Assembly: GCA_034766995.1 (NCBI GenBank)
Contig: CM068313.1
Span: forward strand, 35,672,496 to 35,736,495
Reading direction: 5' to 3'
DNA length: 64,000 nucleotides
From: Acanthacorydalis orientalis
Taxonomy: Eukaryota > Arthropoda > Insecta > Megaloptera > Corydalidae
How positions within the stretch are numbered: position 1 is the first letter of the stretch; each line of letters starts with the position of its first letter. The notes beneath the pieces were generated by a model. It did not search any database and had not been told where the DNA came from. It saw only the letters and a program-made list of their open reading frames with translations. This document shows, one piece after another, positions 1-13,688 of this stretch. A program made the translations under genes and the position numbers.

Positions 1-89
1 AATGTTTGTTCTAATTATTTTTTTCATTAAAATACGATTGTTTATAGAAAACTATTGAAAGGAATAATTGAAGTTTTTTGTTTGTAACG

Positions 90-92
<3 letters not shown>

Positions 93-174
<82 letters not shown>
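93..174. repeat. (TA)n microsatellite
   Basis: About 82 bp of uninterrupted TA. Confidence 0.97.
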
Positions 175-176
<2 letters not shown>

Positions 177-317
177 CGAGAGAAATATGATACAGGTTAC
201 GAATATTTAATACTAATAACAAAACTATAACGTTATGTTCGTTGTGGTTTGGTGAAAGCAGATTTTAACAATTTATCAGACAGTCGGTTTCATATAATTT
301 CTTCTTTTTCAAATGGT

Positions 318-320
<3 letters not shown>

Positions 321-377
<57 letters not shown>
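321..377. repeat. (TA)n microsatellite
   Basis: About 57 bp, uninterrupted. Confidence 0.97.
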
Positions 378-380
<3 letters not shown>

Positions 381-1424
381 ATAAATGTAATATTTAATCG
401 ACTTTCGTTGTCTTTAAATTGTTGATCAATAAATATTGATTTCCTATTCTTCCAGATCTCGTACATTCGATTTCTGTTCCGTTTAGATTTCATTTTGTTA
501 TTTTTAACTTCATATATTCTTATTGCAGTTCCGTTAAAATATAGTTCGATGTATATAATATATAATAAAGTTATATCATAATCATTGAGGCGTGTTTAAT
601 TTTTTTACGAACTATACACTTTTTTCCAATTAGCACGTTAATTATTTTATAAATTGTCGTTGATTTTGCCAGATTTTTTTTCATTTGAATGTTCTGTAGT
701 AATATGATTTTTTTTATTAATAAATGTTTATATTTTTTCAAAAAAATATATCTGCTTGAGAGAAAATAATTTATGTTCTCCAGTTATTTCGTTTTTTTTC
801 CACTTGAAAACAATAAAAATATTGATACGTTTCATATTTTCAAATATAATTCTTTACTGTTAGTTATAATTAAATTATAGTTTAAAAGTAAAGTGAAATT
901 TTAACTAGTAATATTTTTTTTAAGTAAATTAAAAAAGTATTTGTTTTCTAAAAAAATAGCCGCATAGATCGTTGTTCTTGCAGTGTTCAGTTTTATATAT
1001 ATCTTCGGTTTGCATATTTCCTAGAAAAAGCATTAATGTTTTAAAATAGTAAACCTGTTTTTAAAACTAAGAATCATTTTATGTCGGGCGTTGATGAACT
1101 ATGATTCTGCATCGAATGACTCACTCGTTGTTAATGTCTTTTTTGAATATTAGTTTCTTTAAAATACTAGATTGAGTATTAAAAAAAATAAAATAATAAA
1201 TACATAGAGAAATACTTACAATCTAATAATAATAAATGCTGTAAAATCATTTTTTCGTTTTGCAAAAAAATCCATAAAATGTATAATTATATTAATTTAC
1301 ATATGAAACACATGTGTGCCTGCAGTAAATATAATTGATTTTGCTATAAAAATTAAAATATAAATTCATTTTGAATTAATGGACCTTTGTTAATATATAA
1401 TTTACTTTTGTAATATTAATTAAA

Positions 1425-1457
<33 letters not shown>

Positions 1458-3287
1458 CATACATATGTATATATATATGCATTTTTTTAATGATTCTATT
1501 TTCATAGCAGTTACTTTTTTAACTGGTACATAAATATACATTGAATTGTCTCACTGACTTGTTTTGATGTGTCTGTCGACAGTTGTGTTGACAACAGAAG
1601 GGCAATAATAGCATTTTTCTCCCCCAGATCGTAATGTTAACATTTTGGTGTAATGTATTGTATGTATTTATGCACCAGTGATATGGATTTGAATAAAAAA
1701 ACAAAAAAAATGTACATTATAGCTTCATTTCCAACAACCCGACTGATGCTTTGTGTCTATTGAATTTTTGCAGACACTGTTGTGTGCTTTATTAAAGTTC
1801 TGATGTTTTGCTATAACCTTAGTAATGGAGATAGTCGGAATTGTTACTGTAGTGAGTATTAGACTTTTCTATGTTATTTTCTTTTTTGCATTCTAACTTA
1901 CATCTCTTCACCAATTTTTTTTCAAAGTCATTATTTATTTCACTAATTTTATTCTGTAAATGGTTCATATTTATAAATTGAACACTGATAGTTTAAAATA
2001 GTTATCGACGGGATTTTAAGAAAACTGATGCGGACATATTGTAATATAGGTGTAGTCTTCATATTATTCCATGTGTATAATAATGAAGTGTTCTACTTAA
2101 CAGCAGTCCATTCAACTGGTGTTAATACGTGACCATTTTCAATAGTTATATTATTATTAAGGTTTGTTTTACAAATCGTCTGTTTTCTTTTCCATATTTC
2201 TATATATTTTATTAGATGTTTTTATTTATTGTTTGTCAGTTTATTTTTTTTCTAAATAAAACCAATCGAGGAAGAAAGGAAAAAGTTGAGAAACACGTTT
2301 TTCAACTTCATTAATAAATCTGAACATTAAAAAGTAAATACATTTATATATTATTTTTGATTTGTACTATATTAAAGTAAGTCATTGTAATACTGCCTAA
2401 TAAGAAATATAAGATCTTATATATATATATATAAGATTTATTATTTATTTCTTTGAAAGCAGTCCCTCTCAGCTAAAATACATCAATATAAACGATTTTT
2501 CCACTTTTTAGAACACTGATTGTGTCCATTTTTGTAAATATCAGTGAGACTTTTTCGTTTATTATTTTATTTCTTGTCAAATCAGATTCATTTCATTAAT
2601 ATTTTGTGTTTAGTGAATGAAAGAAAATGAGTACGTGTTAAATCAGATGAATACGGTGGTTGTGGAATAATAGTTATTTTATTTTTACGTAAAATTTAAT
2701 AAGTAATCAAGGCAGTGTGTATGTGATTTATCATGTTGTAATATCTGTCTGTTTTCGTTCCGTGTTTATGATCCCTTTTACCTAATTTGAATACACAAAG
2801 GAGATAAAATTGTGTAGTAGTAATTTTTATTTCTTTTAATGTAATTTAGTACAAATTTGTAATGCAGGAACCCTTTCGTAATTAAATAAATCAGTGAGCA
2901 TCATATTATATAACATTCGAAGAACTTTTTTTTTAAAAAACTAAATAGAAAAATATAAACCTAAAATACAAATACGAGAAAATATGGAAGTAAAATGGCT
3001 GAAAATTTAGAAAAAAGTAAAATAAATTACACCTATTAAAACTCTTTTATGAGCAATATATAAAAATCAGTATATACATCACTCTAGTGATATTTATGCA
3101 AGGTTTTTTATTTAAGACTCCAATTTTTTTTCTCTTTATGCATCTTACTCTGTATTCATAATTATTTCGGTTCAGACTATTCTCTTATTATACTTAATAA
3201 TTGAGGCGGAATATAAATCATGAATATGGATTATAGTGAAAAAATGTCAAGATCTTTTTAATCATAAATTAAAAAAGTTGAATATAT

Positions 3288-3291
<4 letters not shown>
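378..3291. other. AT-rich unique DNA
   Basis: No gene or mobile element recognised outside the small TA array at 1432. A 61-codon minus-strand frame at 1704-1519 has no recognisable motif. T9A6 lies at 2926-2940. Confidence 0.6.
1432..1480. repeat. Interrupted (TA)n/(CATA) microsatellite
   Basis: TA run broken by CATACATATG in the middle. Confidence 0.9.

Positions 3292-3336
<45 letters not shown>
3292..3336. repeat. (TA)n microsatellite
   Basis: About 45 bp, followed by CTAACACACG. Confidence 0.95.
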
Positions 3337-3337
<1 letters not shown>

Positions 3338-4023
3338 TAACACACGTCAATATATACTTATGTATGTATATGAAGAAACGAGATATTTATATGTTGATAC
3401 AAATAGTTTAGAATTAAACATACTTTTTTTTAATAATTGTTGCGTACAGTAGCAGAAAAAATAAATTAAATGTGTTTCTATTTCGCTTTTTAATCTAGTC
3501 TGAGAGCCTACGGCAAATAAAAATTAGAGGTCCTCTAGTTTGTTAACTTATATTACACGTGACCGTTTGTAATAATGTATCCGATATTAATCAACTTACA
3601 TTCTCTTTTACTGCGTTTGTTATTCGAATAATGTTGTTTTGATTAAAAAGACACATGCCTGTGATTATTTTTGGTAGTAGTATTTATTTATTACAAAAAA
3701 TCTAAGTATAATGTCATTTTTAAATGAAAGAACTGTGTGTGTGTGTTTCAGTAAGATTTTTGTATATACTCATACAAATTTCCAACTGATAGTGTGATTC
3801 ATTTCCTTTAAATAAACTAGGCATGTTTAATAATTATAATGTGTGTATTTTATAAATTTGTTGTGAGTGACACATATTTTTCCTATTTGGTTTTTATTAT
3901 TTTTTTAATGCTAGAAAATTATATGTTATCTTACTGTTACCATTTTGAATTATTCATCTTGCACTAATATTAGCTATTCTATTGTTCAGGCTTAATATAT
4001 ACATCGAAATATAATTTTATACA

Positions 4024-4029
<6 letters not shown>
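3337..4029. other. AT-rich unique DNA
   Basis: Nothing supported; AGAGGTCCTCT near 3524 is a small palindrome only. Confidence 0.6.

Positions 4030-4092
<63 letters not shown>
4030..4092. repeat. (TA)n microsatellite
   Basis: About 63 bp, uninterrupted. Confidence 0.97.
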
Positions 4093-4096
<4 letters not shown>

Positions 4097-4367
4097 TAAT
4101 TTGTAAATTATTATTTGACAGAAATTTGTAAAAGAATGAATAAATATGTTAATGAAAATAAGATAACAAAATAAGAAGATATGTATCTAATTAAAAATTC
4201 TAGAGTAACTAAAAAAATAGTCAGATTGCTTAATGTAAATCATTGAATAATTTGAGTTGTATGTACTATCCGGTTGAAACAATTAGTAATAGAAATTATA
4301 CTCTTAACATCCTCTTTAGGATATAAATATTCTTCTGTGCACATTTTTATGTGTATGTGGTGAATTG

Positions 4368-4370
<3 letters not shown>

Positions 4371-4435
<65 letters not shown>
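4371..4435. repeat. (TA)n microsatellite
   Basis: About 65 bp; its right edge touches the target duplication of the hAT element at 4444. Confidence 0.97.
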
Positions 4436-4438
<3 letters not shown>

Positions 4439-4443
4439 TAGAT

Positions 4444-4816
4444 CAGGTATGGGGAGCCTGTTAGTGTTGCCTTTAATTGAATCCAAATTTTACTAAGCTA
4501 ATTCTTTTTTGAAGTGAAACTCATTAAGGTCACAAATGACGGATACCTATCTAGAGGATTAACTGAAACTGCATACCTCCGTGCTGCAACCAAATATTCA
4601 AATGCTTTCCAACAAAAGCAGACACAACAGTCATTAAAAGATTAGTTAACTTTAAAATTAACAAATAGTTTTCATTTTTTGAAATTATTAAGTACATAGA
4701 AGTTTAATTTTTTACAAAATAATCTACATATCTAATTGAAGTTTCTTGAATGCGGCCTTATTTAATAACAGCTAAATAAATGCGGACATTCAACATGAAA
4801 AGGTTCCCCGCCCCTG
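4444..4816. mobile_element. hAT-type miniature element with perfect 8-bp target duplication
   Basis: The element starts CAGGTATGGGGAGCC and ends GGTTCCCCGCCCCTG, so its termini are imperfect inverted repeats of the CAGGGG-type seen in hAT elements. It is flanked on both sides by the identical 8-mer GTTTAGAT (4436-4443 and 4817-4824), the target-site length expected for hAT. At 373 bp it has no room for a transposase and I recognise no transposase coding, so it is a non-autonomous copy. The perfect duplication suggests a fairly recent insertion. Its left duplication directly touches the TA array ending at 4435. Confidence 0.85.
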
Positions 4817-4824
4817 GTTTAGAT

Positions 4825-5313
4825 ATTCATCTAAACTGTATGAATAAGGTTCTTCTGAAAAGGACATAGCAAGATGTGTGTAGTACTAACGAATGACCCA
4901 GTAACATTAATAATATTAATAATAGTAAACATTATATCGAGTTCGTCAACAATACATGCCAGATTTAATCTTTGACAGCCATTTAATCTAAACTGAATTT
5001 TAAATTATGTATGGATTATCAACAACTCAATTATAATGGAATTCATTACAGTGTATTAAGTGTTAATTATCCTTGTGCTATAAAATTATGCTATAGTTTC
5101 GTACAAGTTGGTAAAATACTGAAAGTGAGTACAAGAAATACAAAAAAGCTGATATAACTTCTAATATTAATTTATACATGTAAGATTTATAGAAATTACC
5201 TGAACGTTATTGTTTACTCAGTTAAAATAATTAGTATTATAAATAATATTCATAATAAATTTATTCAAATATAAACTCATTGTTAATCACAATATTGTTC
5301 TGACTCTAAACCT
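4825..5313. other. AT-rich unique DNA
   Basis: Between the hAT element and foldback copy 1 I see nothing. Confidence 0.6.
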
Positions 5314-5527
5314 AAATTCACTTTCACAAATGAATTCTTTCTTCACCCCACGAACCACAAAAAAAGTTTCTGGTCAAAAATATTCAGTAAGTTATTATTA
5401 ATTGTTTTTAATTGTTATTTATGAGCATTTCGATGGAAGTTCCGTCATTTTAAGAGCGTCAAGGTACAGAAAAAATATGTTTATTATGGTCTGTGTTGTG
5501 AAAAATGAATTCATTTGTGAAAAATTT
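5314..5527. repeat. Foldback repeat family, copy 1
   Basis: The two ends are inverted repeats of about 35 bp. The left begins at AAATTCACTTTCACAAATGA and the right reads, on the other strand, through the same TCACAAATGAATTC core. The interior (TCAAAAATATTCAGTAA, then GCATTTCGATGG, then CAGAAAAA) matches the copies near 32.5 kb and 23.9 kb. No coding potential is seen. This looks like a foldback or miniature inverted-repeat element whose superfamily I cannot name. Confidence 0.7.
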
Positions 5528-5599
5528 GAAATTTTTAATTGTTATATTAAACTGAAATCTTGGTAATAAGTACACTCAAAATTTGATTTCAATTGAATG

Positions 5600-5601
<2 letters not shown>

Positions 5602-5674
<73 letters not shown>

Positions 5675-5681
5675 AACACAC
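5602..5681. repeat. Compound (TA)n(CA)n microsatellite
   Basis: TA to about 5655, then CA with one CAAACA variant. Confidence 0.96.
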
Positions 5682-5855
5682 AAGTTAACTCTAACATGTA
5701 TTGCTGCCTAAATAGAATATACTATTATTACGAGTATTATTGTTATTAATGTCACTGGGTCATTCACAAGTCCTACATACTTTAAAATTTTCTTTTTGGG
5801 TGGCCCTTACGCATACGCATTTAAATGTATACTTTTGCAAGTGTGTCTTGTATTC

Positions 5856-5987
<132 letters not shown>

Positions 5988-6380
5988 CGAGTATGTAATT
6001 ATGCGTACAGTTATAAAATATTAAAAGAATAGTTTTAAATGCAATATTTATTTTTATTTTTTTTTTCTTTAAATTCGTATGAAACAATAGTCAACTATAA
6101 ACATACGCACACGCAAAGATAATATTTACATACATATTTATACACATTCGTGTATAGATTTATGTAGGTGTCCTCTGTGTGATTAAAGGCGGAATTATAA
6201 AGAAATTAAAAATTATTTAGTTTTGTGTTTGCTGTCTCCTGCATTTTTTTATATGCTGGACCGTCTCATTTACATATAAATATTTTTATGTATTTTCTTC
6301 TGTTACGCCTACATTGTGCTAGGCACACATAGCCAATGTTAGTGTTTGAATATGTTAATTATTTCAGATTCACAATTCAT

Positions 6381-6383
<3 letters not shown>

Positions 6384-6455
<72 letters not shown>
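6384..6455. repeat. (TA)n microsatellite
   Basis: About 72 bp, uninterrupted. Confidence 0.97.
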
Positions 6456-6457
<2 letters not shown>

Positions 6458-6890
6458 GTTATTCTGAAAAATTAGAGATAATTGTTTTTTAACGATTTAA
6501 AATATGCGTTAAGAGCAGGGAAATAAGTAAATGTTTTGTTTGCAATGTTTGTATTAAAGACTACTCTAAATTATATATAACTTGTATCATTTTGTATGAA
6601 TATTTGCCATCAATTTTTGGTAGCTTATCGATTATATTAGCAAAGCAGATTTCCTTCAGAGAAGCTAAGAACTCATTTATTATCATTTTGATAAATTCGT
6701 AATTAATCTAATTATTTTTTCAAAAAGTTTTATGTTTTGAGAAGATATTAATTTGAAGACGCTGTTTATTTAGCGAAAGAAAGGGTTCTCGTCCAGATTA
6801 TTTGAGGTTTCGACGGTTGTCATCATACTCTCTGATGAAAAAGATACCGTTCATTCAATATTTGGATATCACTTGAGTTTATATCTTTAA

Positions 6891-7749
6891 CACTTTGACT
6901 CCCATGTCATCCGAATTCGAGTGACGGATGAAGTTTCCAGTGGGCCATGTCATCCGAATTGGGTGACGGGCATATTGGGTCAATAGAATTGATTTAAGTA
7001 GATATTTTGAACGATGGTCGACAGGATGTAGTAAAGGAACTAATAAAATATGAAAAAAATATAATAATGTGTTATTATAAACAGTTTAATTAAAAAAATA
7101 TTTCATATGAAAACAATATAATAATGTATTATTAGAAACAAAAAAAATATTGTGTTGACTAATAATTAGCCATAGGATTTGCTTTCACAAATCCCATCCA
7201 TAGTATTAATACTAATATTTTTTTTTATTTCTTCAGCATTAGTTGGGGTTTATTGATGCAGTCATGCGTATACAGTCAGTTTGGACTTATTTCCTTTCTG
7301 CTCTGCATACATATTTTTTTTTTAGATACAAGGAGATTTATACTTTGTCGTCAATGAACAAGGAAAACACTTTATGCAGAGTAATAGTTTCAGGTAGTTC
7401 CTTGAGTAAGCGATCTGTTCCAGTATATGAAAATGATTTTTGCTTTCCATTAAGTTTCTTCCATTCACAACGGTCAACTGTACTCTCTTTGGCATTTATT
7501 AATTTCGATCTCTTCGTCAATAAGTAATTCTTACAATATCTCGTCAAAATCAACATCTGTGCCTAATTCGTTTTTATTCGTTATCCCAAATTATAAAACT
7601 TGGCACCCTTCGTGTACTTACTTCTTCACCGGCTAAATATAGACTGAGCTTATTGCGTCTGGATATGGTGCGCATTGCATTGTTTTCATTGTTCTGTTTC
7701 TTATAATAGGTTTCGGTTTTTCTGAAAATTTATTTTGGCAGTCAAAGTA
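6891..7749 (-). pseudogene. piggyBac-like element relic with transposase N-terminal part
   Basis: Intact TTAA tetranucleotides flank the element (6887-6890 and 7750-7753). The ends are inverted: CACTTTGACTCCC on the left and TACTTTGACTGCC read inward from the right. On the minus strand, 7556-7338 stays open for 72 codons and carries the N-terminal style of piggyBac-family transposases, including TGTDRLLKELPE and, at the end, LFIDDKV. A further piece, MGFVKANPMANY (about 7199-7161), matches the early 'MGLVKLP..YW' segment of the family but lies past stops. The catalytic core is missing, so the copy is internally deleted and dead. The left subterminal region holds two copies of CCATGTCATCCGAATT (6901 and 6946), each followed by GTGACGG, plausibly ancestral transposase-binding repeats. 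Confidence 0.8.
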
Positions 7750-7753
7750 TTAA

Positions 7754-8418
7754 AGTATTAAGTTAGACTCTTTACAGATCTGTTTCGTTTCATCCGAATT
7801 TAGAAGCACATTGTAAATAATTCCGTTACCGTTGTATAAATAATACAGCATCATTTTCTTTTAGTGAGCATCTGAGTCGCATTGATGGTACACTTGTAAT
7901 GAGCTCTTTCTGTGTCGTACAATATTTTTGTAATGGATTTGCTTTTTATTTGCTGTATAAAATGATTTTTAATTTACCGATTTTCGATAACTTTATAATT
8001 CAGTTCATTAATTTTTTAATTTTTGTATGAACATTCGTATGTAAAATACGTTTAGATTTAAAATAGTTGTTTTGTAGATTTGAAATTTTAAAGATCTCTA
8101 TTGTTGAAATTCGAAAAAGGTTTATGAAAGTTATTGTCTATAGCTGTTTATAGTTGGGAGATGTTGACCTCCCGGATTTTAGGTCATCTTGTAAATGTAA
8201 AGTGTTGAAATCAAATTTGACGAATCTTCTTTGTCATTATCATTTCGAAAACGCAATCTCACCAAAAGTTGAGATATTTTTACATTGTTGTTTAATGTTC
8301 ATCTCTTTTTAAAATCGTGTTGTTATCTTGAAATTCATAAAGCAAACAGTGCTTATATTCTCATTTACCATTTTTACTAATTAAAAACTAATTGAAAATT
8401 AAGTTAAGAAATCAAATC

Positions 8419-8458
<40 letters not shown>

Positions 8459-9411
8459 ATTACGTAAGATCTAATAAATTTATAAATGATAACCATCAGT
8501 AATTTCTATTAAATCAAGTAATTGTTTGCAGTGAGCAAGTAATACTGTCACCAGTATGCGTACAAGAATGTTACGCGGTCGTTCATACCTGTATGTAACA
8601 ACCGTTTTTATTTTAAGTAATACATGCACTCTCACTTTCCATTTATGCTAGCCAGAATTATTTTAGCATGTTACGAATAGTATCTGAATGTGTTAATCGA
8701 TCAGTATTGCCACTGATTTAGTCTGCAAATATTTGAATAATGTACGTGTAAAAAAGTATTTTGTGTTCATTTCTGTTTGTCGACGTAGCGTGAATGTCAA
8801 TTGAGATATTTCGTTTCATGTTACCTACATACGTTCAGTTATCTTTTAATACTTATTTGATACCTAGATACGTATTAGATTTATAAATCCATTTTCGTTT
8901 ATTATTTGTGCCATTCTACATATTTCTTATTGTACAAGCACCCGAATACTTGTAACAAATATTTCATGCATATTTTACGGTCTGCTGAATACTGTTCATA
9001 GTAGTTCTATAACAATGGCAGTTCTTTCATTAAATTTTAATTATTATATTTAAAAAAAAAACTCATTCTTCTATTAATTTTTTGTTGTATAGTTTAATGG
9101 GTTCTTCCGTCATTGTATTTTTTTAATATAATACCTAAAAATGTATAAAAGATAATTTTATATTTATTAAATTTAATAATAACGCTAATCGTGGTACATT
9201 GACGGACAGTAACTGATACAGCATTCATGAATTTTAAGTAGCTAGTATGTAGTGATGATTCCAATAATATTTTTAGTGGGTATAAAAGGATATAACTCAT
9301 CGATGTTATGTTTGTTAGGGCTTTATCATATAGTGTTAGTGTTTCACTACGATTTTGTGTTGGCCAGGTAAATAAATGTCTGATTTAAAGTATATTTGAA
9401 AAAAGCAAATG
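7754..9411. other. AT-rich unique DNA
   Basis: Somewhat more CpG than average around 8540-8960 but no frame, repeat or terminal signature. Confidence 0.55.
8422..8450. repeat. Short (TA)n microsatellite
   Basis: About 29 bp, ending in GTATGTGTAT. Confidence 0.93.
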
Positions 9412-9433
9412 TATATATATATATATATGTACA

Positions 9434-9467
<34 letters not shown>
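9412..9467. repeat. Interrupted (TA)n microsatellite
   Basis: Two TA runs joined by GTACATATATGT. Confidence 0.93.
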
Positions 9468-9468
<1 letters not shown>

Positions 9469-9636
9469 CAGCAACCTCTGTCAATCCACTGCTGGATAAG
9501 TGCCTCTTCCATTATTTTCCATTTTGTACGTTTCAATGTCGCTCTTTTCCACTGATTTCATATAAAATTTGTAAATTCCTTATCCCACTGGTTTATTGAC
9601 CTCTTTCTTTTTCTCTTTCTTCCTTGGCCTTATATG

Positions 9637-9638
<2 letters not shown>

Positions 9639-9697
<59 letters not shown>
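9639..9697. repeat. (TA)n microsatellite
   Basis: About 58 bp flanked by the inverted GTAATA and TATTAC. Confidence 0.96.
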
Positions 9698-9702
<5 letters not shown>

Positions 9703-10808
9703 TACATTTCACTATACAAGCACATATTTCATTTGAATATCGATTCAATAGTGGAAAAGCGTTTATCGAGCTACTATTTTTTGACTAGTATTTTAAAGTA
9801 AATACGAGTTGTGAAATACAAATAATAAACTTCAAGTTTTGTATTAATGCAAGTTTAGTACGTATTAACCAATCATACACACACACATATTTTACTCATT
9901 TAATTTACTCTTCAACAATTATTCAGAATTGTATTTGCAATTTCTGAATTAATTTGACAAAGATTATTTTCAATTACGTTATCAATTTCAGCGGAATATT
10001 CGAAATAAAAATTTAAAAAACGTCAATGGTGAGCTTGAATATTCGTCATGTGTGCAGGTTTCGATTGGTATTTGTAAAATAAACAGTGGTTTAAGCGGAT
10101 TTATCCGCAATCATTTAAAAAATTTATGAGAATGATTAAAATTGATATATATACTTTTTATTTATGATTGCATGTTTAGTTTATTTTGAATTTGTAATAT
10201 TATGCCTGTATCTTTTGATAAATTATTTCATATAAATACAAAATATATATTTATATATAATATATATATATATTCGAAAAAGGAAAGATTTTCGAAACAA
10301 TTTATTACTTATTACATACATACATACTTGAACTTTAAACTGCTGTATATTTTAAAACATATAAATATTAAAATAATTCTATAACATTTTAAGTAAAGAT
10401 ATTAAACTGATTTGTATTTCCTTTTCGCAATAACTTTTGATTACTGATTTTAATGCGAAATTTAGATCACTTTCAGATATAGTGCAATTTAAATTTGAAT
10501 ATAAAATCAGTTTAACAGCGTAAATACTTCGTAATTCGTTAAATACTTTATTGTGTTACGGGTGAAATTTGTAACATTTCGGATTTATAAAGTTCGTGTA
10601 GCAGTTTTGGTATTAAGATTGATAATAAACGAACGTGAAATACTAACAAAGAGGAAATACGTCAATAATAAAGTTTTGAAGTGAGTGTTGTATCTTTATT
10701 TGATTGTTTATAATTTAATGATGTCTTGAGTTGTACAAGTCAGAAGTGGAGTCTGAATTCGAATTTAAACTTGTATGTTATTTATTAAGTTTTTTTGTAT
10801 AAATAGAC

Positions 10809-10812
<4 letters not shown>
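9698..10812. other. AT-rich unique DNA
   Basis: TTTCAG (ending 9991) and GGTGAGC (10029) bracket 37 nt with an open frame; too weak to call an exon. Confidence 0.55.

Positions 10813-10860
<48 letters not shown>
10813..10860. repeat. (TA)n microsatellite
   Basis: About 48 bp, uninterrupted. Confidence 0.96.
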
Positions 10861-10863
<3 letters not shown>

Positions 10864-11207
10864 CTTTTACGTTAGCATCTTAGCTTTGGGATTTGAAACT
10901 TAATGTAATATTTTAAATTATACACTTCATACATTTAATAACAATCTTTTCGTATTGAAATGTGTTATCTAAAATATTGTTTCCTAAAAAGAGAAAATTA
11001 ATAAAACAATGTAGCTAAATATAAAGTTTTGTATTGAATTATTATTCTTATCAAGATATCTATTTCTCTCGAATATCACATAAGTAATTATTTCAATTTG
11101 TTTTTACATACATCGATGTCAGTTTTATCATTTTTTTAGATTTATGAGAAACTGTTTGAGAAATAAATTTTGTTAGATGTTTTCTTTCATATAATCACAC
11201 ACACAGA

Positions 11208-11210
<3 letters not shown>

Positions 11211-11258
<48 letters not shown>
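11211..11258. repeat. (TA)n microsatellite
   Basis: About 48 bp, preceded by a short ACACACAC run. Confidence 0.96.
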
Positions 11259-11260
<2 letters not shown>

Positions 11261-11559
11261 TCAGAGTTGAAGTAAACATAAAGTTTAATCTATTATTTTT
11301 CCAATACAATTCTTGACATCCTATTTGATACAGGAACCATTTCAAACGATATCGCTTTAAGAAATTGTATTTTTTTCTCTAGTGCGTTTTCTTAAATGAA
11401 CACTGTTAAATGAAATGGCACTAAAATATATAACGGCTGTAGTGATTTTCTAACTGTTACGTCTTTAATAAATTGTAGAATCGATTTACAATAGTTTTTA
11501 TAAGAAGTGTAACAGACTATGTACTTGTGTACATCCATGTCCACTGTCACATACGCATT

Positions 11560-11561
<2 letters not shown>

Positions 11562-11638
<77 letters not shown>

Positions 11639-11639
11639 G

Positions 11640-11671
<32 letters not shown>
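11562..11671. repeat. Interrupted (TA)n microsatellite, about 110 bp
   Basis: Phase switches (ATAATA) twice and one GTATGTA break. Confidence 0.96.
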
Positions 11672-12277
11672 ATCCATTGAGATTATTAGGTTGATAGATA
11701 TTTTTTTTGTTTAAGTCAACTGGAAAAAAACAATGCGCAAAGCAAATAGATTCCTGAAACTCTGTCAAGGGATCTTTGTGGATGAAAAACGTTTCGAATT
11801 CGCCGAAGTGTTTTCCGTTTGATGTTCTTCATGTATCTATGAATATTTTAAAAAAATAATACAGTACGTTTGAAGATATATTTTATATGTGCTTTTTGCA
11901 TTTTCATTTGTATTTTGAATCATATGTGCTTCTTCTTTGTTGTTATGATTTTTTTATGAGTTAAAAATTGACAGTTGTTTCTTTCCATGTCTCAGTCTTT
12001 CATTATAGATATATATATATATATACCGAATCATTTACAAATAATATTTTTTTGGTTCAAATACTAGTTAGGGAGATCATTTATTCAGGATCTATTACAA
12101 TAAAAACGATAGGATGGATTTTATTTCTTAAATGTTCTTTAACATCTGATTCGAAGATTTCACTTCGTTTAAAAAACCATCCGATCAATGTATTCTACTT
12201 GTGCTTATCTGTAAAAGGGAAATATGGATCTTGAATACCGAAATAGTATAGCTACTTTAGATAACAAAACAGCATGA

Positions 12278-12280
<3 letters not shown>

Positions 12281-12315
<35 letters not shown>
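12281..12315. repeat. (TA)n microsatellite
   Basis: About 35 bp. Confidence 0.94.
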
Positions 12316-12318
<3 letters not shown>

Positions 12319-12662
12319 ATAAATAACAAGAAGGTATAGAAAAAGAATAGAATTGATACGAAAACAATATTTTATAAGAGTAATAACAAGGATATATTTT
12401 TTTTTGATTTTTATCAATCGTATTCTTTTACCCGGTTTTAATTTCCAATTTTTTAGAAATCACTATTCAACCCATTAACTTTAAGTAACCTGTTTACGAC
12501 AGTTTATTCGAACTTGTGTTTATTCATTTATAGCTGGTGTGTTTATAATCTAATTACCTTTGTATGTTTGTAAAGTTGCATATACTTGGATTTTAGATTC
12601 GTTTTTTATAGTTCTCTTTTTTATAAATTTTTCAGGATGTGCGTATATACATATATTCATAA

Positions 12663-12666
<4 letters not shown>

Positions 12667-12715
<49 letters not shown>

Positions 12716-12745
12716 AAAGTATATATATATATATATATGTATATA
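12667..12745. repeat. Interrupted (TA)n/(CATA) microsatellite
   Basis: CATACATACA leads into TA, split by GTATATAAAAG. Confidence 0.93.
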
Positions 12746-13611
12746 AATTGAATTGTATGTAATTATATATACTTTTATATGAAGTCAAAATGTTCAGTTA
12801 CGATACACAGAAACAATATTTGAGTGTTTATTTAAATGTTAAATTACTAAAAGGTCGCAAGATCTCTCAAATTATTTTTAATGAATCCTTTTTTTTGATA
12901 CAGAAAAGGATTGAAAACGAATGACCAAAATTTAAGTGAATAAAATGTACATGAGAGTGAAGTATATGTCTCAGAAGAATCTGATCAAGTTTAACGAAAT
13001 AATGCAGTATTAATTTCAAGGATATAATATTTGTAAGATTCAAAAAATATTGGTAGTGTAGAATAAAACTATACTGTGGTCTATTGATATAAATTATTTT
13101 TTTTTTTGATAATGTTAATTATTAACATATATTTGAAGACTCATTTGTACTGAAAATAAAGTTCATAAAATGAAAAGCATTTTAATATAAAAAAATATAT
13201 TTTTCACATTTTATAAACAAGCATTTCAAGTTTGTAATAATTAAGATACGTGTTTTTAAATGTGTAAAAAAATCATTCGTCGATTTTTTGCAAGAAAAAT
13301 GACTTTCGTATATAATTTATTTCGAAAGTATGATGGGATCGATTGAAAGAAAATATTAAACGTTAAACGTAACATTTATTCACTTTCTGCCATATTCAAC
13401 AAAATGCTTGTAAAATGTATATCTTAAGAATAAAAATGTCTTCTATTTGGTAATATGTATTTATTGGTAATATTTATGATTTTCAATTCAACAAAAATGT
13501 TCGATAAAAAATGATAATATTTTATTGAAAAAGTGTACATATTTAAAAATATCACTTTATTGAAATATTTGGAGTTTTCCAAACGTTTCAAGTTAATTTG
13601 CTTCATATATG

Positions 13612-13613
<2 letters not shown>

Positions 13614-13682
<69 letters not shown>
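13614..13682. repeat. (TA)n microsatellite
   Basis: About 69 bp, uninterrupted. Confidence 0.97.

Positions 13683-13688
<6 letters not shown>

Larger units (their letters stand above)
11672..13613. other. AT-rich unique DNA
   Basis: An 88-codon frame at 11968-12234 has no recognisable motif. Otherwise only the TA arrays listed separately. Confidence 0.55.

Noticed and set aside
9992..10028. 37-nt segment between acceptor-like and donor-like sites
   Set aside because: Too short, low complexity and of background composition.
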